From Bacillota bacterium (GTDB lineage: Bacteria; Bacillota; UBA4882; UBA8346): a stretch of 64,000 nucleotides of DNA. Below are positions 25,109-33,050 of the stretch, in pieces. The position numbers and the translations under genes were made by a program. The stretch covers positions 54,695-118,694 of the forward strand of contig JAEZCE010000006.1 of NCBI GenBank assembly GCA_023429995.1, in the 5' to 3' direction. Each line of letters begins with the position of its first letter. Positions within the stretch are counted from its first letter, which is position 1. The notes below the pieces were generated by a model. That model did not search any database. It saw only the letters and a list, made by a program, of their open reading frames with translations, and had not been told where the DNA came from.

Positions 25109-25558
25109 AGTAATCGCCATGGCAACTTCATCACACTTGGGAAACTTGGGGCAGTCAATGCATTCCTTCCAAATTTTATGAGGCATTTCATCCTTGTTCA
25201 TTTCCGCAAACCCGCATTTTCTAAAAAACTCAACCTGATACGTCAGGGCAAACACCTGATGAATATCGAGTTCAACAGCTTCCTTCAGCAGCCTGTCAAT
25301 TAACTGGGCGCCAACACCCTGGCGCTGATATTTTTCTTTAACCGCCAAAGCCCTGATCTCCGCCAAATCTTCCCAAATAACATGTAAAGCCCCCATACCC
25401 ACAAGATTTCCTTCATCCTCAATCACGATAAATTCCCTTAAGGCCTCGTATAAAGTATTTCTTGAACGGGGCAACATGTATCCCTTAGCCGCAAAGTCAT
25501 TAATCAATTGATGAAGATTCTCAACATCGGTCATTTTTGCTTTTCGAAATGTAATCAT
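25091..25558 (-). CDS. argA: short-form N-acetylglutamate synthase (ArgA-type GNAT)
   Basis: M-I-T-F-R-K-A at 25558 is the usual family start. The 155-residue GNAT has the acetyl-CoA loop R-Q-G-V-G-A and signature stretches of the single-domain N-acetylglutamate synthases: M-L-P-R-S near residue 25, H-V-I-W-E-D-L-A-E-I-R-A-L-A-V, F-A-L-T-Y-Q, F-F-R-K-C-G-F and a terminal C-I-D-C-P-K-F-P-K-C-D-E. It would make the first intermediate of arginine biosynthesis. No other arg gene is nearby. Confidence 0.83.
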   Translation of the reverse strand: MITFRKAKMTDVENLHQLINDFAAKGYMLPRSRNTLYEALREFIVIEDEGNLVGMGALHVIWEDLAEIRALAVKEKYQRQGVGAQLIDRLLKEAVELDIHQVFALTYQVEFFRKCGFAEMNKDEMPHKIWKECIDCPKFPKCDEVAMAITLPGVG

Positions 25559-25892
25559 CCCACAGCCCACTTTCATGAATAATTATGCATTTATTTATGC
25601 TGAATCTGGCAACGCATGTAATAAATATACCATTAAATCATTTTTTATGAAAGATTTATATTCCTTTTTTTCGCGTGAGATTCCATTTATTCCTTTCTTT
25701 AAATAGAAGGAAAACCGGGGGTAGAGTTAGAAAGTGACTTATTATAAGAACATATCATTGTGGTTCTTCGTAAAATAAAATGAAATATTTTTCTTTCGTG
25801 ATCCTTAGCATGGGAATAAATCACCTTGAATAATATGAATTATGGTAATACATCAAACTAAGACGCCGCAAGCGCGAAATTGCGAGGTTGCC

Positions 25893-26435
25893 ATGAATCG
25901 CAAAATAATCAGCAATTGGGCTAAAAAGAATTTTATTTTTTGGTTTATCGAAAATTATCACCTGCAATCTACTTATCCGGAGCAGATTCTTTTAGGACTT
26001 GCAGAAAACGAGTCCTTACTTTCCCAAGTCCACATTGTAATGGACGGTTCCTATTTGCGGCCGCTTCTTGTTGTATCCACCGGTTCAACCGGAATGCCTC
26101 CGGTTTTACTAAAAACTTTCGACAGCACAGTAACAGATTGCTCCATGATTCTTTCCCGCTTGTCATTACTAGCCGAATCGCCTATTTATTTAACACTTTA
26201 TTTTCCCGACCGAGCCTCATGTCAATCCCATCAGGCAGTCGTCGAGGAAGATCCAATCTCCCTGGACTCAACAAGAGCCCAACAAATCCTTATCGATTTT
26301 GAACTTTCATTGTGGAGCGCTACCTTCCAAAGAGAAATGGAGCGCGCCGATTTACTCAACCAGATTGATAAAGCTCTGGATGAAAAGAACAGACGTAAGT
26401 TTCACCGTTTGGTTAAAAAGTTAAATAGTTTATAA
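25893..26435 (+). CDS. ypiB: YpiB-like (UPF0302) protein
   Basis: ATG 25893 is preceded by gaggttg; the ORF to 25842 is rejected. The 180-residue protein resembles Bacillus YpiB along most of its length: an N-terminal F-W-F-I-E-N-Y-H-L, a V-H-I-V strand, L-L-V-V-S-T, I-Y-L-T-L-Y-F, V-V-E-E-D-P and a C-terminal L-L-N-Q-I-D-K-A-L-D-E-K-N-R-R-K-F-type helix. Its function is not firmly established. It is a single gene followed by a terminator. Confidence 0.75.
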   Translation: MNRKIISNWAKKNFIFWFIENYHLQSTYPEQILLGLAENESLLSQVHIVMDGSYLRPLLVVSTGSTGMPPVLLKTFDSTVTDCSMILSRLSLLAESPIYLTLYFPDRASCQSHQAVVEEDPISLDSTRAQQILIDFELSLWSATFQREMERADLLNQIDKALDEKNRRKFHRLVKKLNSL

Positions 26436-26535
26436 CAGCTAAAAGTAGCCTCTTCCTTTCCTTGCGTCAAAATAGCCTTCATTTTATTAATTCCGCTTGA
26501 TTGCTCCCTCTCAATTCCATATCAACTTTTGGGAA

Positions 26536-26574
26536 TAGGAATGCAATTTTATAATTGTAATCCTATTTTTTCAT
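26536..26574 (+). terminator. intrinsic terminator after ypiB-like gene
   Basis: A 15-bp stem with two mismatches (aataggaatgcaatt / aattgtaatcctatt) is followed by a T-run. The remaining 26575-26997 is AT-rich and holds nothing recognisable apart from the ribosome site of the next gene. Confidence 0.7.
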
Positions 26575-26997
26575 TGAACTCCATCAACAATAAATTTTTA
26601 AAAGAGCCGAATCCATCCCTTTTTCACAATAAAAAGGCTGGAATAAAAATTTAGTCCCTAACATAGGATTTAATACAATCTCGGAGTTTATCTTGGCAAA
26701 TCATCTTTACGAAAGCTTTCTTCATTAAAAAATGCATTGAAGCTGGGAAAAGAATCGTTAAAAATTCAAAAACATAGTCCTTTATGTAAAAAGCGAGCTA
26801 AATAGGTAAAAATCGTTAAGTTGGTCGTTGTATTAAAGTTAAAAAACTTTCTTTTTCGACATAATACATCTTTTTATCAGGCACTTTTGTCGATTTTGTG
26901 TATTTTTTAGAAAATAAAAGTTGTTTTAATATTTCTGAAGGAATTGGTGGATATATAGAGAATCAATTTTCCTAGGAAATAAAAGGAGGGGTTTTTC

Positions 26998-27330
26998 TTG
27001 AGTTTTATTAAATATCAAAAAGAAAGGTCAAAAAAAGGCATTTCTTCCAAGACCATTGGAATTAACCGTAAAGGACGTTTTGCATTTTACAAACCAGTGG
27101 TAGAAAAACACTTGCAAAATATTAATTATGTGGAATTATACTTTGATCCAGAGACTAAAAAAGTCGGTATTTTACCCTTGAATGAACCTACTGCGGATTG
27201 TTTTAAAATTCAAGGCCGGACCACTAAAATGATTGTTGCCAAAAAATTCTTAAACCGTTTTCAAATTCCGGTCGAGGACCGGCGTTATGATTTTTGCGCA
27301 GAAAATGGTATGTTGATTGTTCAGCTATAA
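26998..27330 (+). CDS. hypothetical conserved-looking small basic protein
   Basis: The TTG start at 26998 has a strong aaaggagggg upstream. The 110-residue lysine-rich soluble protein has the pattern I-S-S-K-T-I-G-I-N-R-K-G-R-F then N-Y-V-E-L-Y-F-D-P-E-T-K-K-V-G-I-L-P-L, reminiscent of small single-domain proteins with a swapped-hairpin-like start. No function was recognised. A near-perfect terminator hairpin follows directly. Confidence 0.7.
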   Translation: MSFIKYQKERSKKGISSKTIGINRKGRFAFYKPVVEKHLQNINYVELYFDPETKKVGILPLNEPTADCFKIQGRTTKMIVAKKFLNRFQIPVEDRRYDFCAENGMLIVQL

Positions 27331-27333
27331 AAA

Positions 27334-27381
27334 AAGAAGTAAGAAATTGGCTGTTTTTTTACAGTCCATTTCTTACTTCTT
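27334..27381. terminator. bidirectional terminator between convergent genes
   Basis: A 21-bp stem with one or two mismatches (aagaagtaagaaattggctgt / acagtccatttcttacttctt) encloses a T6 loop. A-rich and T-rich flanks allow use in both directions, for the small basic protein and for murC. Confidence 0.85.
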
Positions 27382-27433
27382 CATGTAACAACCAATCATT
27401 TCATGGAAAAAATTTATTTATTTCACCGAATCC

Positions 27434-28798
27434 CTAACTTTTTATTTCTTCTTTAACAAGTCTTTCCCCAACCTTCCAAATATCCCCGGCTCCCATTGTA
27501 ATCACTAAATCACCGGGCTCAACATTCTGACAAAGATGGTCAAAAATCTTTTCAAAACTCCCCAAATAGCGTACATCACGATGATGTTTTTGGGCCGCGG
27601 CGGCCAAATCTTTACTGGAAATATCACCGGGATCAATCTCGCGGGCCGGGTAAATATCGGCCAAAACACAGATATCGGCATCTCCGAAAGAACTGGCAAA
27701 CTCCGAAAGCAAGAACTTGGTTCTGCTAAATAGATGAGGCTGAAAAACGCACCAAATGCGACCCTTGAAACATTGCCGGGCTGCAGCGAGTGTGGTCCGC
27801 ACCGCACTGGGGTGATGGGCGTAATCGTCTACAATCAGTGTTCCGTGATATTCCCCTTTCATTTCAAAACGGCGCTGCACCCCTGTGAATCCCGATAGAG
27901 TCTTTAAAGCCGAGTCAACCTCTACTCCCAATTCGACAGCTAAAGCAAGGGCGCCGGTAGCATTTTGCAGATTATGACGGCCGGGCACTTTTAAATTGAG
28001 TTCACCTTGAATCTTCCCGTGATAGTACAGCTCAGCCCCAATTCCCATCGGATGGACCGAATGAATATTTTTAATTTGCCAGTCAAAATGGTCCTGATAG
28101 CCAAAGGAAATATATTTTCCGGAAAAAGATTTTCCCAGACGAAAGGCATTGGGATCATCGCCCCAGCTTACCAAAAGACCGTCCGGGGGTAACAAATCGA
28201 CAAAATCTCCAAAGGTTTTTATAACATCATCCAGCGTAGGAAAACAATCGGGATGATCCCAATCAATGTTGGTGATCAACTCAATTGTCGGTTTTAAATT
28301 TAAAAACGAACGTTTAAACTCACAGGCTTCAACAACCATATACGGAGTCTTGCCGGTGCGATGGTTTCCCTGAAACTGACTTAATTCACCGCCAATCAAT
28401 ACTGTGGGATCCAACCCGCCTTCTACCAGGATTAAAGCCGTCATCGCGGAAGTAGTGGTTTTTCCGTGCGTCCCTGCGACGGCAACTCCTTTTCCGACTT
28501 CGGTCATTAATTTCCCAAGCAGCTCTGCGCCCTCGATTAAAGGAATGTCTAAACGCTTGGCTTCCAACACTTCAGGATTGTCTTGACCGACCGCATTGGT
28601 ATAAACCACCAAATCTGCGCCATGTATATTCTCGGCATTATGGCCGTAAGAAATTTTGATTCCTTTTTGTGCCATATTTCTGGTTACTCTGGACTCCTGG
28701 GAGTCCGAACCGGTAATTTTACAGCCCCGATCTAAATACAACTTTGCCAAACCACTCAGTCTGGCACCGCCAATCCCCACAAAATGGAGATGCTTCAT
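27434..28798 (-). CDS. murC: UDP-N-acetylmuramate-L-alanine ligase
   Basis: The 454 residues match Mur ligase architecture. An N-terminal Rossmann domain opens H-F-V-G-I-G-G-A; the central ATPase has G-T-H-G-K-T-T-T (~109-116), V-V-E-A-C-E near 160 and N-I-D-W-D-H-P-D; the C-terminal domain has D-D-Y-A-H-H-P-S. It adds L-alanine to UDP-MurNAc in the cytoplasm. The E-A-C-E variant in place of E-A-D-E is familiar from clostridial homologues. It stands alone, away from other mur genes, and ends at the shared terminator. Confidence 0.95.
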   Translation of the reverse strand: MKHLHFVGIGGARLSGLAKLYLDRGCKITGSDSQESRVTRNMAQKGIKISYGHNAENIHGADLVVYTNAVGQDNPEVLEAKRLDIPLIEGAELLGKLMTEVGKGVAVAGTHGKTTTSAMTALILVEGGLDPTVLIGGELSQFQGNHRTGKTPYMVVEACEFKRSFLNLKPTIELITNIDWDHPDCFPTLDDVIKTFGDFVDLLPPDGLLVSWGDDPNAFRLGKSFSGKYISFGYQDHFDWQIKNIHSVHPMGIGAELYYHGKIQGELNLKVPGRHNLQNATGALALAVELGVEVDSALKTLSGFTGVQRRFEMKGEYHGTLIVDDYAHHPSAVRTTLAAARQCFKGRIWCVFQPHLFSRTKFLLSEFASSFGDADICVLADIYPAREIDPGDISSKDLAAAAQKHHRDVRYLGSFEKIFDHLCQNVEPGDLVITMGAGDIWKVGERLVKEEIKS

Positions 28799-29068
28799 AG
28801 GTAAATTGCGCTCCCCTCAAAATTTAGTACCCATCAATTATAACACATTTATCAAAAAATTCATCGATAAATATCCTATCCTATGAATATTTACATATCC
28901 TGATTCAATCATTCTCTCCATTTGTTAATCTTTCCTAATAATAATCCATGCCATTCATTCTTTTCCACTGCTCAAAATGGAAAAAACTAAAAATTTCAAC
29001 CTTTATGGTCTCCATGAATTGACTATAAATCCATGCTTATTTTGATCCCAGCGGTTCATAATAATAAC

Positions 29069-29173
29069 GAGTAAAACGTTCTCTAAATAACTACTCAACG
29101 ATTGTGAACGTTTTACTCAAGTAGAGCGTATCTTCCCCATTTCTGATTACCATTTATTTACGATACGCTCTAC
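29069..29173. repeat. two successive long-armed inverted repeats upstream of the SASP gene
   Basis: gagtaaaacgttc at 29069-29081 pairs perfectly with gaacgttttactc at 29106-29118. gtagagcgtatc at 29121-29132 pairs perfectly with gatacgctctac at 29162-29173. Loops are 24 and 29 bases and the hairpins are two bases apart. Neither has a T-run. The rest of 28799-29225 shows only AT-rich sequence and the SASP ribosome site. Confidence 0.8.
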
Positions 29174-29225
29174 GAGTTGATCCAGCTATGATATAGAAGG
29201 ATTTAACTCAAAGGGGGGTGAATAT

Positions 29226-29414
29226 TTGAGTCGTCGCAGCAGCATCGTTTCAGACCGGGTTAAATACGAGATTGCACAAGAACTAGGATTTGCAGATCGC
29301 ATTCAGGTTGATAACGGTAACTACGACTATGGTAATATCACCACCCGCGAAGCCGGGTTAATTGTACGCGGCCTGATTCAAAAAGCGGAAGAATTGTTAT
29401 CCCGGCAAGGTTAG
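29226..29414 (+). CDS. alpha/beta-type small acid-soluble spore protein (SspF-like)
   Basis: The TTG start at 29226 has aagggggg upstream. The 62-residue protein has the SASP signatures K-Y-E-I-A-Q-E-L-G-F and, in the second half, N-I-T-T-R-E-A-G-L-I-V-R-G-L-I, the DNA-binding pattern of alpha/beta SASPs (closest in style to SspF). These coat spore DNA and are normally made in the forespore under sigma-G. No clear sigma-G promoter could be assigned. It is direct evidence that the organism sporulates. Confidence 0.9.
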   Translation: MSRRSSIVSDRVKYEIAQELGFADRIQVDNGNYDYGNITTREAGLIVRGLIQKAEELLSRQG

Positions 29415-29430
29415 GCATCTAACCGAAAGA

Positions 29431-29468
29431 GGCTGTCTAAAAGGATTTTTTTATCTTTTAGCACAGCC
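29431..29468 (+). terminator. terminator after SASP gene
   Basis: ggctgtctaaaaggat pairs with atcttttagcacagcc with one bulge, around a T-rich loop, and is followed by cttttc. It lies 16 bases after the stop codon. Confidence 0.75.
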
Positions 29469-29596
29469 CTTTTCACACTTTAAAATATTGATGCATACAT
29501 TATATCAAGCTAGTTTTCAAAGAAGAAGATAACCAAAAGCAAGCCAATCTTTGGATTCTAAACCAAGTTTACTGTCTTATCCGCCGGTTCATTGTG

Positions 29597-29718
29597 CCGT
29601 TTTAGGCACTGAGTAATTGGCAACTCCGCTGCTAAACCCGAAACTGACCCAAGTAAAGGGGAAAGTAGTCTTACAATTGAACACTTGAATCATACCGGCT
29701 GAATGCCGGTATTTTTTT
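29597..29718 (+). ncRNA. structured intergenic region ending in an intrinsic terminator, possible sRNA or leader
   Basis: Within the 595-base gap between the SASP and porin genes there are two small perfect hairpins in series: gtgcc/ggcac near 29597-29612, and gagt/actc directly after. A purine-rich stretch follows (aagtaaaggggaaagtag), then a strong terminator, ataccggc/gccggtat with T6, at 29692-29718. The layout resembles a short RNA or attenuated leader. It does not match any riboswitch consensus I can recall, so the class is unknown. 29719-30000 shows nothing else. Confidence 0.4.
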
Positions 29719-30021
29719 AACATCAATCCGGCAAGTAACTTTCAAAATCTCCTCCATTGACTTACCGGATCGAAGTTTAACTCGCCCGTTTATCGACCCA
29801 ATTCTTTTCTTTTTTTTGACAAAGCTGGTATTGATTTAAACCACTTTTTAGCAGGTGTTCCCGGGAATAAAAAAGAATTTAGGGGCAAGAACTGGGACTG
29901 AATAACTGTTAATCCCTTTCAATATTTTCCGTCAACGCCGGGCTCTTATGATTTTGGATTATTTACGATTCTTCACCGCCACTTGTAGCCGATTTCTCAA
30001 CACCACTCTTTGGAGGTTGCT

Positions 30022-31200
30022 ATGAAGAAATTTTCGACCATCATTTTGAGCCTAGCTTTAACAATCTCGGTGATTACTTATCCAGTAATGGGTCAACCCG
30101 GCTTATCGACTACAGACCGCAAAATTAACGAGCTTTCCAATCGAGTGGCATCCTTAGATTCAACCTGGGGCCGTTTTCAAATTGGTGGCGGATTTGAATT
30201 GGATACGACTTCAAAAATAAATGAACCGGATACAGCCTTAACGGCTCCCGACTTCAATCAACAATTAAATATTGCTCTCGATGCTTATATTGATCCGACT
30301 TTACAGCTATCGGTGAAAGTTTCCCAGCTAGGTGGATGGGGCCTAAAATATGGAAATGAAAATTCAGCTACTTCCCCGATGACTCTTCCCTTTCAAGTGG
30401 ATCAAGCATTCTTAAAGTTATCCAATCCAACCAACATCGACTATTTGGGCCGCTTTCAGTTTTCATTGGGACCCATCGGCATGATGTCGGATTTTTATGC
30501 CAATCCAGTCGAGGGGATTGCGTTACAAAAAGATTTTAAACGGTTTCATGCTATTGGGGTTTATACCCGTGTAAATACCGAATATAAGACTGGAACCAAC
30601 CAAGTTGCAAATACTCAGGATTACATCGCAGGCAGAATCGGCTGGACGGGACAAAATACAGTTACAGGAATCAACATCGTACCCGGTTTATCCGGTGAAA
30701 CCGATTTTAGTATCGATTTTGCAAAATTGCAGCCCGACAGCAAATTTGCTACTGAGTTCGGCTTATATTCCTTTAGCTCGGAAAAGTTTCCGGATTATAA
30801 AATTAGTACTACTCCCGGGATACTCGTTAGTTATGCTAAACAATTGAATTCAAAAAACTTTTTTCAAATAAAAGCCGGCTATCTCGGCTCTAAATTTATG
30901 CCTCTCTATTCCTCTTTGGCTCATTCCTCCGGGGAAAAAAGAGAATGGTTTATTCCCAATTCTCAAGGGATTGAATTCTATTGGATTCATGGGATGAAAA
31001 AGGGCTATTCGTTGGAAAACCGGACGATTATGCTGACTCCGGTTACCAATTACCAGCAGGCGGACTTTAATTACCGTTGGAAAAGCTCCCTGGTTAAAAA
31101 TTTTTCCCCCATTAACCGGTTGGAAACCGGAATAGATATAAAGTCTTATCCAAATGATGTTTATCGTCAACTTTTTGTCAATTGGATCCTTCAATTTTAA
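30022..31200 (+). CDS. porin-like outer-membrane beta-barrel protein
   Basis: ATG 30022 follows ggaggttgc. The 392-residue protein has a signal peptide (cleavage about residue 24), then a short helical segment (D-R-K-I-N-E-L-S-N-R-V-A-S-L), then ~330 residues of alternating amphipathic strands with aromatic girdle residues, ending W-I-L-Q-F. A terminal phenylalanine after an amphipathic strand is the classic outer-membrane insertion signal. No SLH domain is present, unlike OmpM porins of Negativicutes. It implies an outer membrane. Confidence 0.8.
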   Translation: MKKFSTIILSLALTISVITYPVMGQPGLSTTDRKINELSNRVASLDSTWGRFQIGGGFELDTTSKINEPDTALTAPDFNQQLNIALDAYIDPTLQLSVKVSQLGGWGLKYGNENSATSPMTLPFQVDQAFLKLSNPTNIDYLGRFQFSLGPIGMMSDFYANPVEGIALQKDFKRFHAIGVYTRVNTEYKTGTNQVANTQDYIAGRIGWTGQNTVTGINIVPGLSGETDFSIDFAKLQPDSKFATEFGLYSFSSEKFPDYKISTTPGILVSYAKQLNSKNFFQIKAGYLGSKFMPLYSSLAHSSGEKREWFIPNSQGIEFYWIHGMKKGYSLENRTIMLTPVTNYQQADFNYRWKSSLVKNFSPINRLETGIDIKSYPNDVYRQLFVNWILQF

Positions 31201-31268
31201 AATGGATATCCGAAGACCCCCTAATCGGAATGAAAGCACTATTGAAGCAGATTTTAGTTTAATCCCGG

Positions 31269-31532
31269 CTAATTTTTGGTGCCGATTAAAACCAGGATAA
31301 TTCCCAAACAAATCATGGCCATTTTAGGCCAGGAAACTTTTACGGCAATTGCAACTACACCGAGTATACTGACTAAAAGAAAGATCAAAGGACCAATAAG
31401 GCCTAAAAACGCGTTCATCCGGAGGGCGTTTTCAACCCGCCCTCCTTTTAAAAATAAAAAAGCCACAATAATCTCTAATAAACCGGAAATCACTCGAACA
31501 GCCGCCATGCTGTTTAGTGTCACCTGATCCAT
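31269..31532 (-). CDS. yqhV: YqhV-like (DUF2619) membrane protein
   Basis: ATG 31532 (M-D-Q-V-T) has aaaggag 8 bases upstream; the longer frame is rejected. The 87-residue protein has about three membrane helices and a sequence similar to Bacillus YqhV: A-A-V-R-V-I-S-G-L-L-E near the start, N-A-F-L-G-L-I-G-P-L-I-F in the middle, I-C-L-G-I-I-L-V-L-I-G at the end. YqhV lies beside spoIIIA genes in Bacillus and is thought to be sporulation-linked. Here it follows a DUF441 gene. Confidence 0.8.
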   Translation of the reverse strand: MDQVTLNSMAAVRVISGLLEIIVAFLFLKGGRVENALRMNAFLGLIGPLIFLLVSILGVVAIAVKVSWPKMAMICLGIILVLIGTKN

Positions 31533-31582
31533 GGCCCAACTCCTTTCATCTTTCATGGTATTTTTAGGCTTTGACATCGAAC

Positions 31583-32041
31583 TTACTTTTTTCCTAATCC
31601 CAATAAATTTAATATAATGGCTGTCACTCCCGCCGCCGCCAATGGACCCACCGGTATCCCTTTTAATAATGAAACCCCAATAATCGTTCCTACAACCAAA
31701 CCAATGACTATTTCCGGTCTAACTTGCAGCAAAACCATTCCTTGCCCGCATAAATATGCTGCGATTACTCCTCCAATAACCGCAGATACTCCCTGAATAC
31801 TCTGAAAGGTTTTCCAAATATCCCCGACTTTTACTTTATCAAGAGCAAACGGGGTAAGCACCGCCACCAGCAAAAATAACAACCCAATATCAACGGCGCG
31901 GCGTTCCAATAAAAATAGGATCGTTTTTAGCTTAATAAATTTTAAAACCAACAAACTGCCGGCGCTCGCTGCCACTAAATTATTATTAAAAGCCAAACCA
32001 AGGGCTAAAATAATGATTAACAACAGATTATCCTGGAACAT
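31583..32041 (-). CDS. DUF441 family membrane protein (YtwI/YeaL-like)
   Basis: Starting at ATG 32041 (M-F-Q-D-N-L), after gggagtg, the 152-residue protein has four to five hydrophobic helices with the DUF441 features: A-L-G-L-A-F-N-N near residue 15, L-T-P-F-A, a glycine-rich I-G-G-V-I-A-A-Y-L-C-G-Q-G and P-V-G-P-L-A-A-A-G near the C-terminus. Function unknown in the family. It is upstream of, and probably cotranscribed with, the YqhV-like gene (50-base gap). Confidence 0.82.
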   Translation of the reverse strand: MFQDNLLLIIILALGLAFNNNLVAASAGSLLVLKFIKLKTILFLLERRAVDIGLLFLLVAVLTPFALDKVKVGDIWKTFQSIQGVSAVIGGVIAAYLCGQGMVLLQVRPEIVIGLVVGTIIGVSLLKGIPVGPLAAAGVTAIILNLLGLGKK

Positions 32042-32144
32042 CCGCTTCACTCCCAATTCATTTTTATTCCATTTTTTATTAAACATGTCTGAACTGCAAC
32101 AAAATATAAACTTACGTCATATGATATTATGGGAGTGATGATAT

Positions 32145-32921
32145 ATGAAAGAATTATGGCAAGGAACCATTGAAGCGCCTGTTCAAGGAAGGCTTAGGAA
32201 ACCTCGTACCCAAGGAATTACCATGATTATTGACAAAGGTTTGTCAGTGGCCAGTACTCAGGATTTCTTAGAATTGAATGCCGATTTTATTGATTTCATC
32301 AAATTAACCTTCGGTACCACAGCCCTCTATAAACCGGAAGCTCTTAAGGAAAAAATCTCAATCGCTTTGGAATACAAAGTCCCTATATATCCCGGAGGAA
32401 CTTTTTTTGAAATTGCCTTGTGGCAAAAAAAGGCGGAATCCTTTTTTCATAAACTCATCGAAATCGGTTTTAAGTGGGTTGAAATTTCCGACGGCACAAT
32501 TGAAATTCCATCCAGCCAAAGAACAGCAGTCATTGAAGATGCGCTATTTTGCGGACTCCACGTCATTGCCGAGGTTGGTAAAAAAGAAATCTCCAAACAA
32601 CAAGATGAAAATATTTTAATTCAAACAGCTCTTGGAGATTTAAACGCAGGCGCCTCATGGGTAATAATCGAGGCCCGGGAATCGGGTCAAGGAATCGGCA
32701 TCTATGATAGTAAAGGACTCATTATCAATGAGAAATTGGCCAAACTCAGCTCGGAGCTTCCTATGGAAAAAATAATCTGGGAGGCGCCGTTGAAAAGCCA
32801 GCAAGCCAGACTCATTAATGATTTTGGACCGAATGTCAATCTGGGAAATATACCACCCCATGAGGCGATGGCTTTGGAAGCATTAAGAATGGGGTACCGC
32901 AGCGACACTTGGAAAAGATAG
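32145..32921 (+). CDS. comA: phosphosulfolactate synthase (ComA/YitD family)
   Basis: The 258-residue TIM-barrel protein has the family motifs G-I-T-M-I-I-D-K-G-L, Y-P-G-G-T-F-F-E, W-V-E-I-S-D-G-T-I and A-R-E-S-G near the expected positions. ComA adds sulfite to phosphoenolpyruvate to give phosphosulfolactate. In methanogens it starts coenzyme M synthesis; in sporeformers the homologue (YitD) contributes to spore sulfolactate, which fits the SASP and other sporulation genes here. No downstream phosphatase or dehydrogenase gene is adjacent. Confidence 0.88.
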   Translation: MKELWQGTIEAPVQGRLRKPRTQGITMIIDKGLSVASTQDFLELNADFIDFIKLTFGTTALYKPEALKEKISIALEYKVPIYPGGTFFEIALWQKKAESFFHKLIEIGFKWVEISDGTIEIPSSQRTAVIEDALFCGLHVIAEVGKKEISKQQDENILIQTALGDLNAGASWVIIEARESGQGIGIYDSKGLIINEKLAKLSSELPMEKIIWEAPLKSQQARLINDFGPNVNLGNIPPHEAMALEALRMGYRSDTWKR

Positions 32922-33050
32922 TTGTTTTGTTTACGGAAATACTTTTTTTTTACTCCCAAAATGTTATATAATGGATATGTTACTTTATAAAATTGATTTT
33001 GCCATTTAACTTTTACTCAAACCTTTAGATCGAATTTAAAGGAGTTTCAT

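Noticed and set aside
29480..29718. Known riboswitch (c-di-GMP, c-di-AMP, cobalamin, SAM, TPP, M-box)
   Set aside because: None of the conserved core sequences of these classes could be placed, so only an unassigned structured region is reported.
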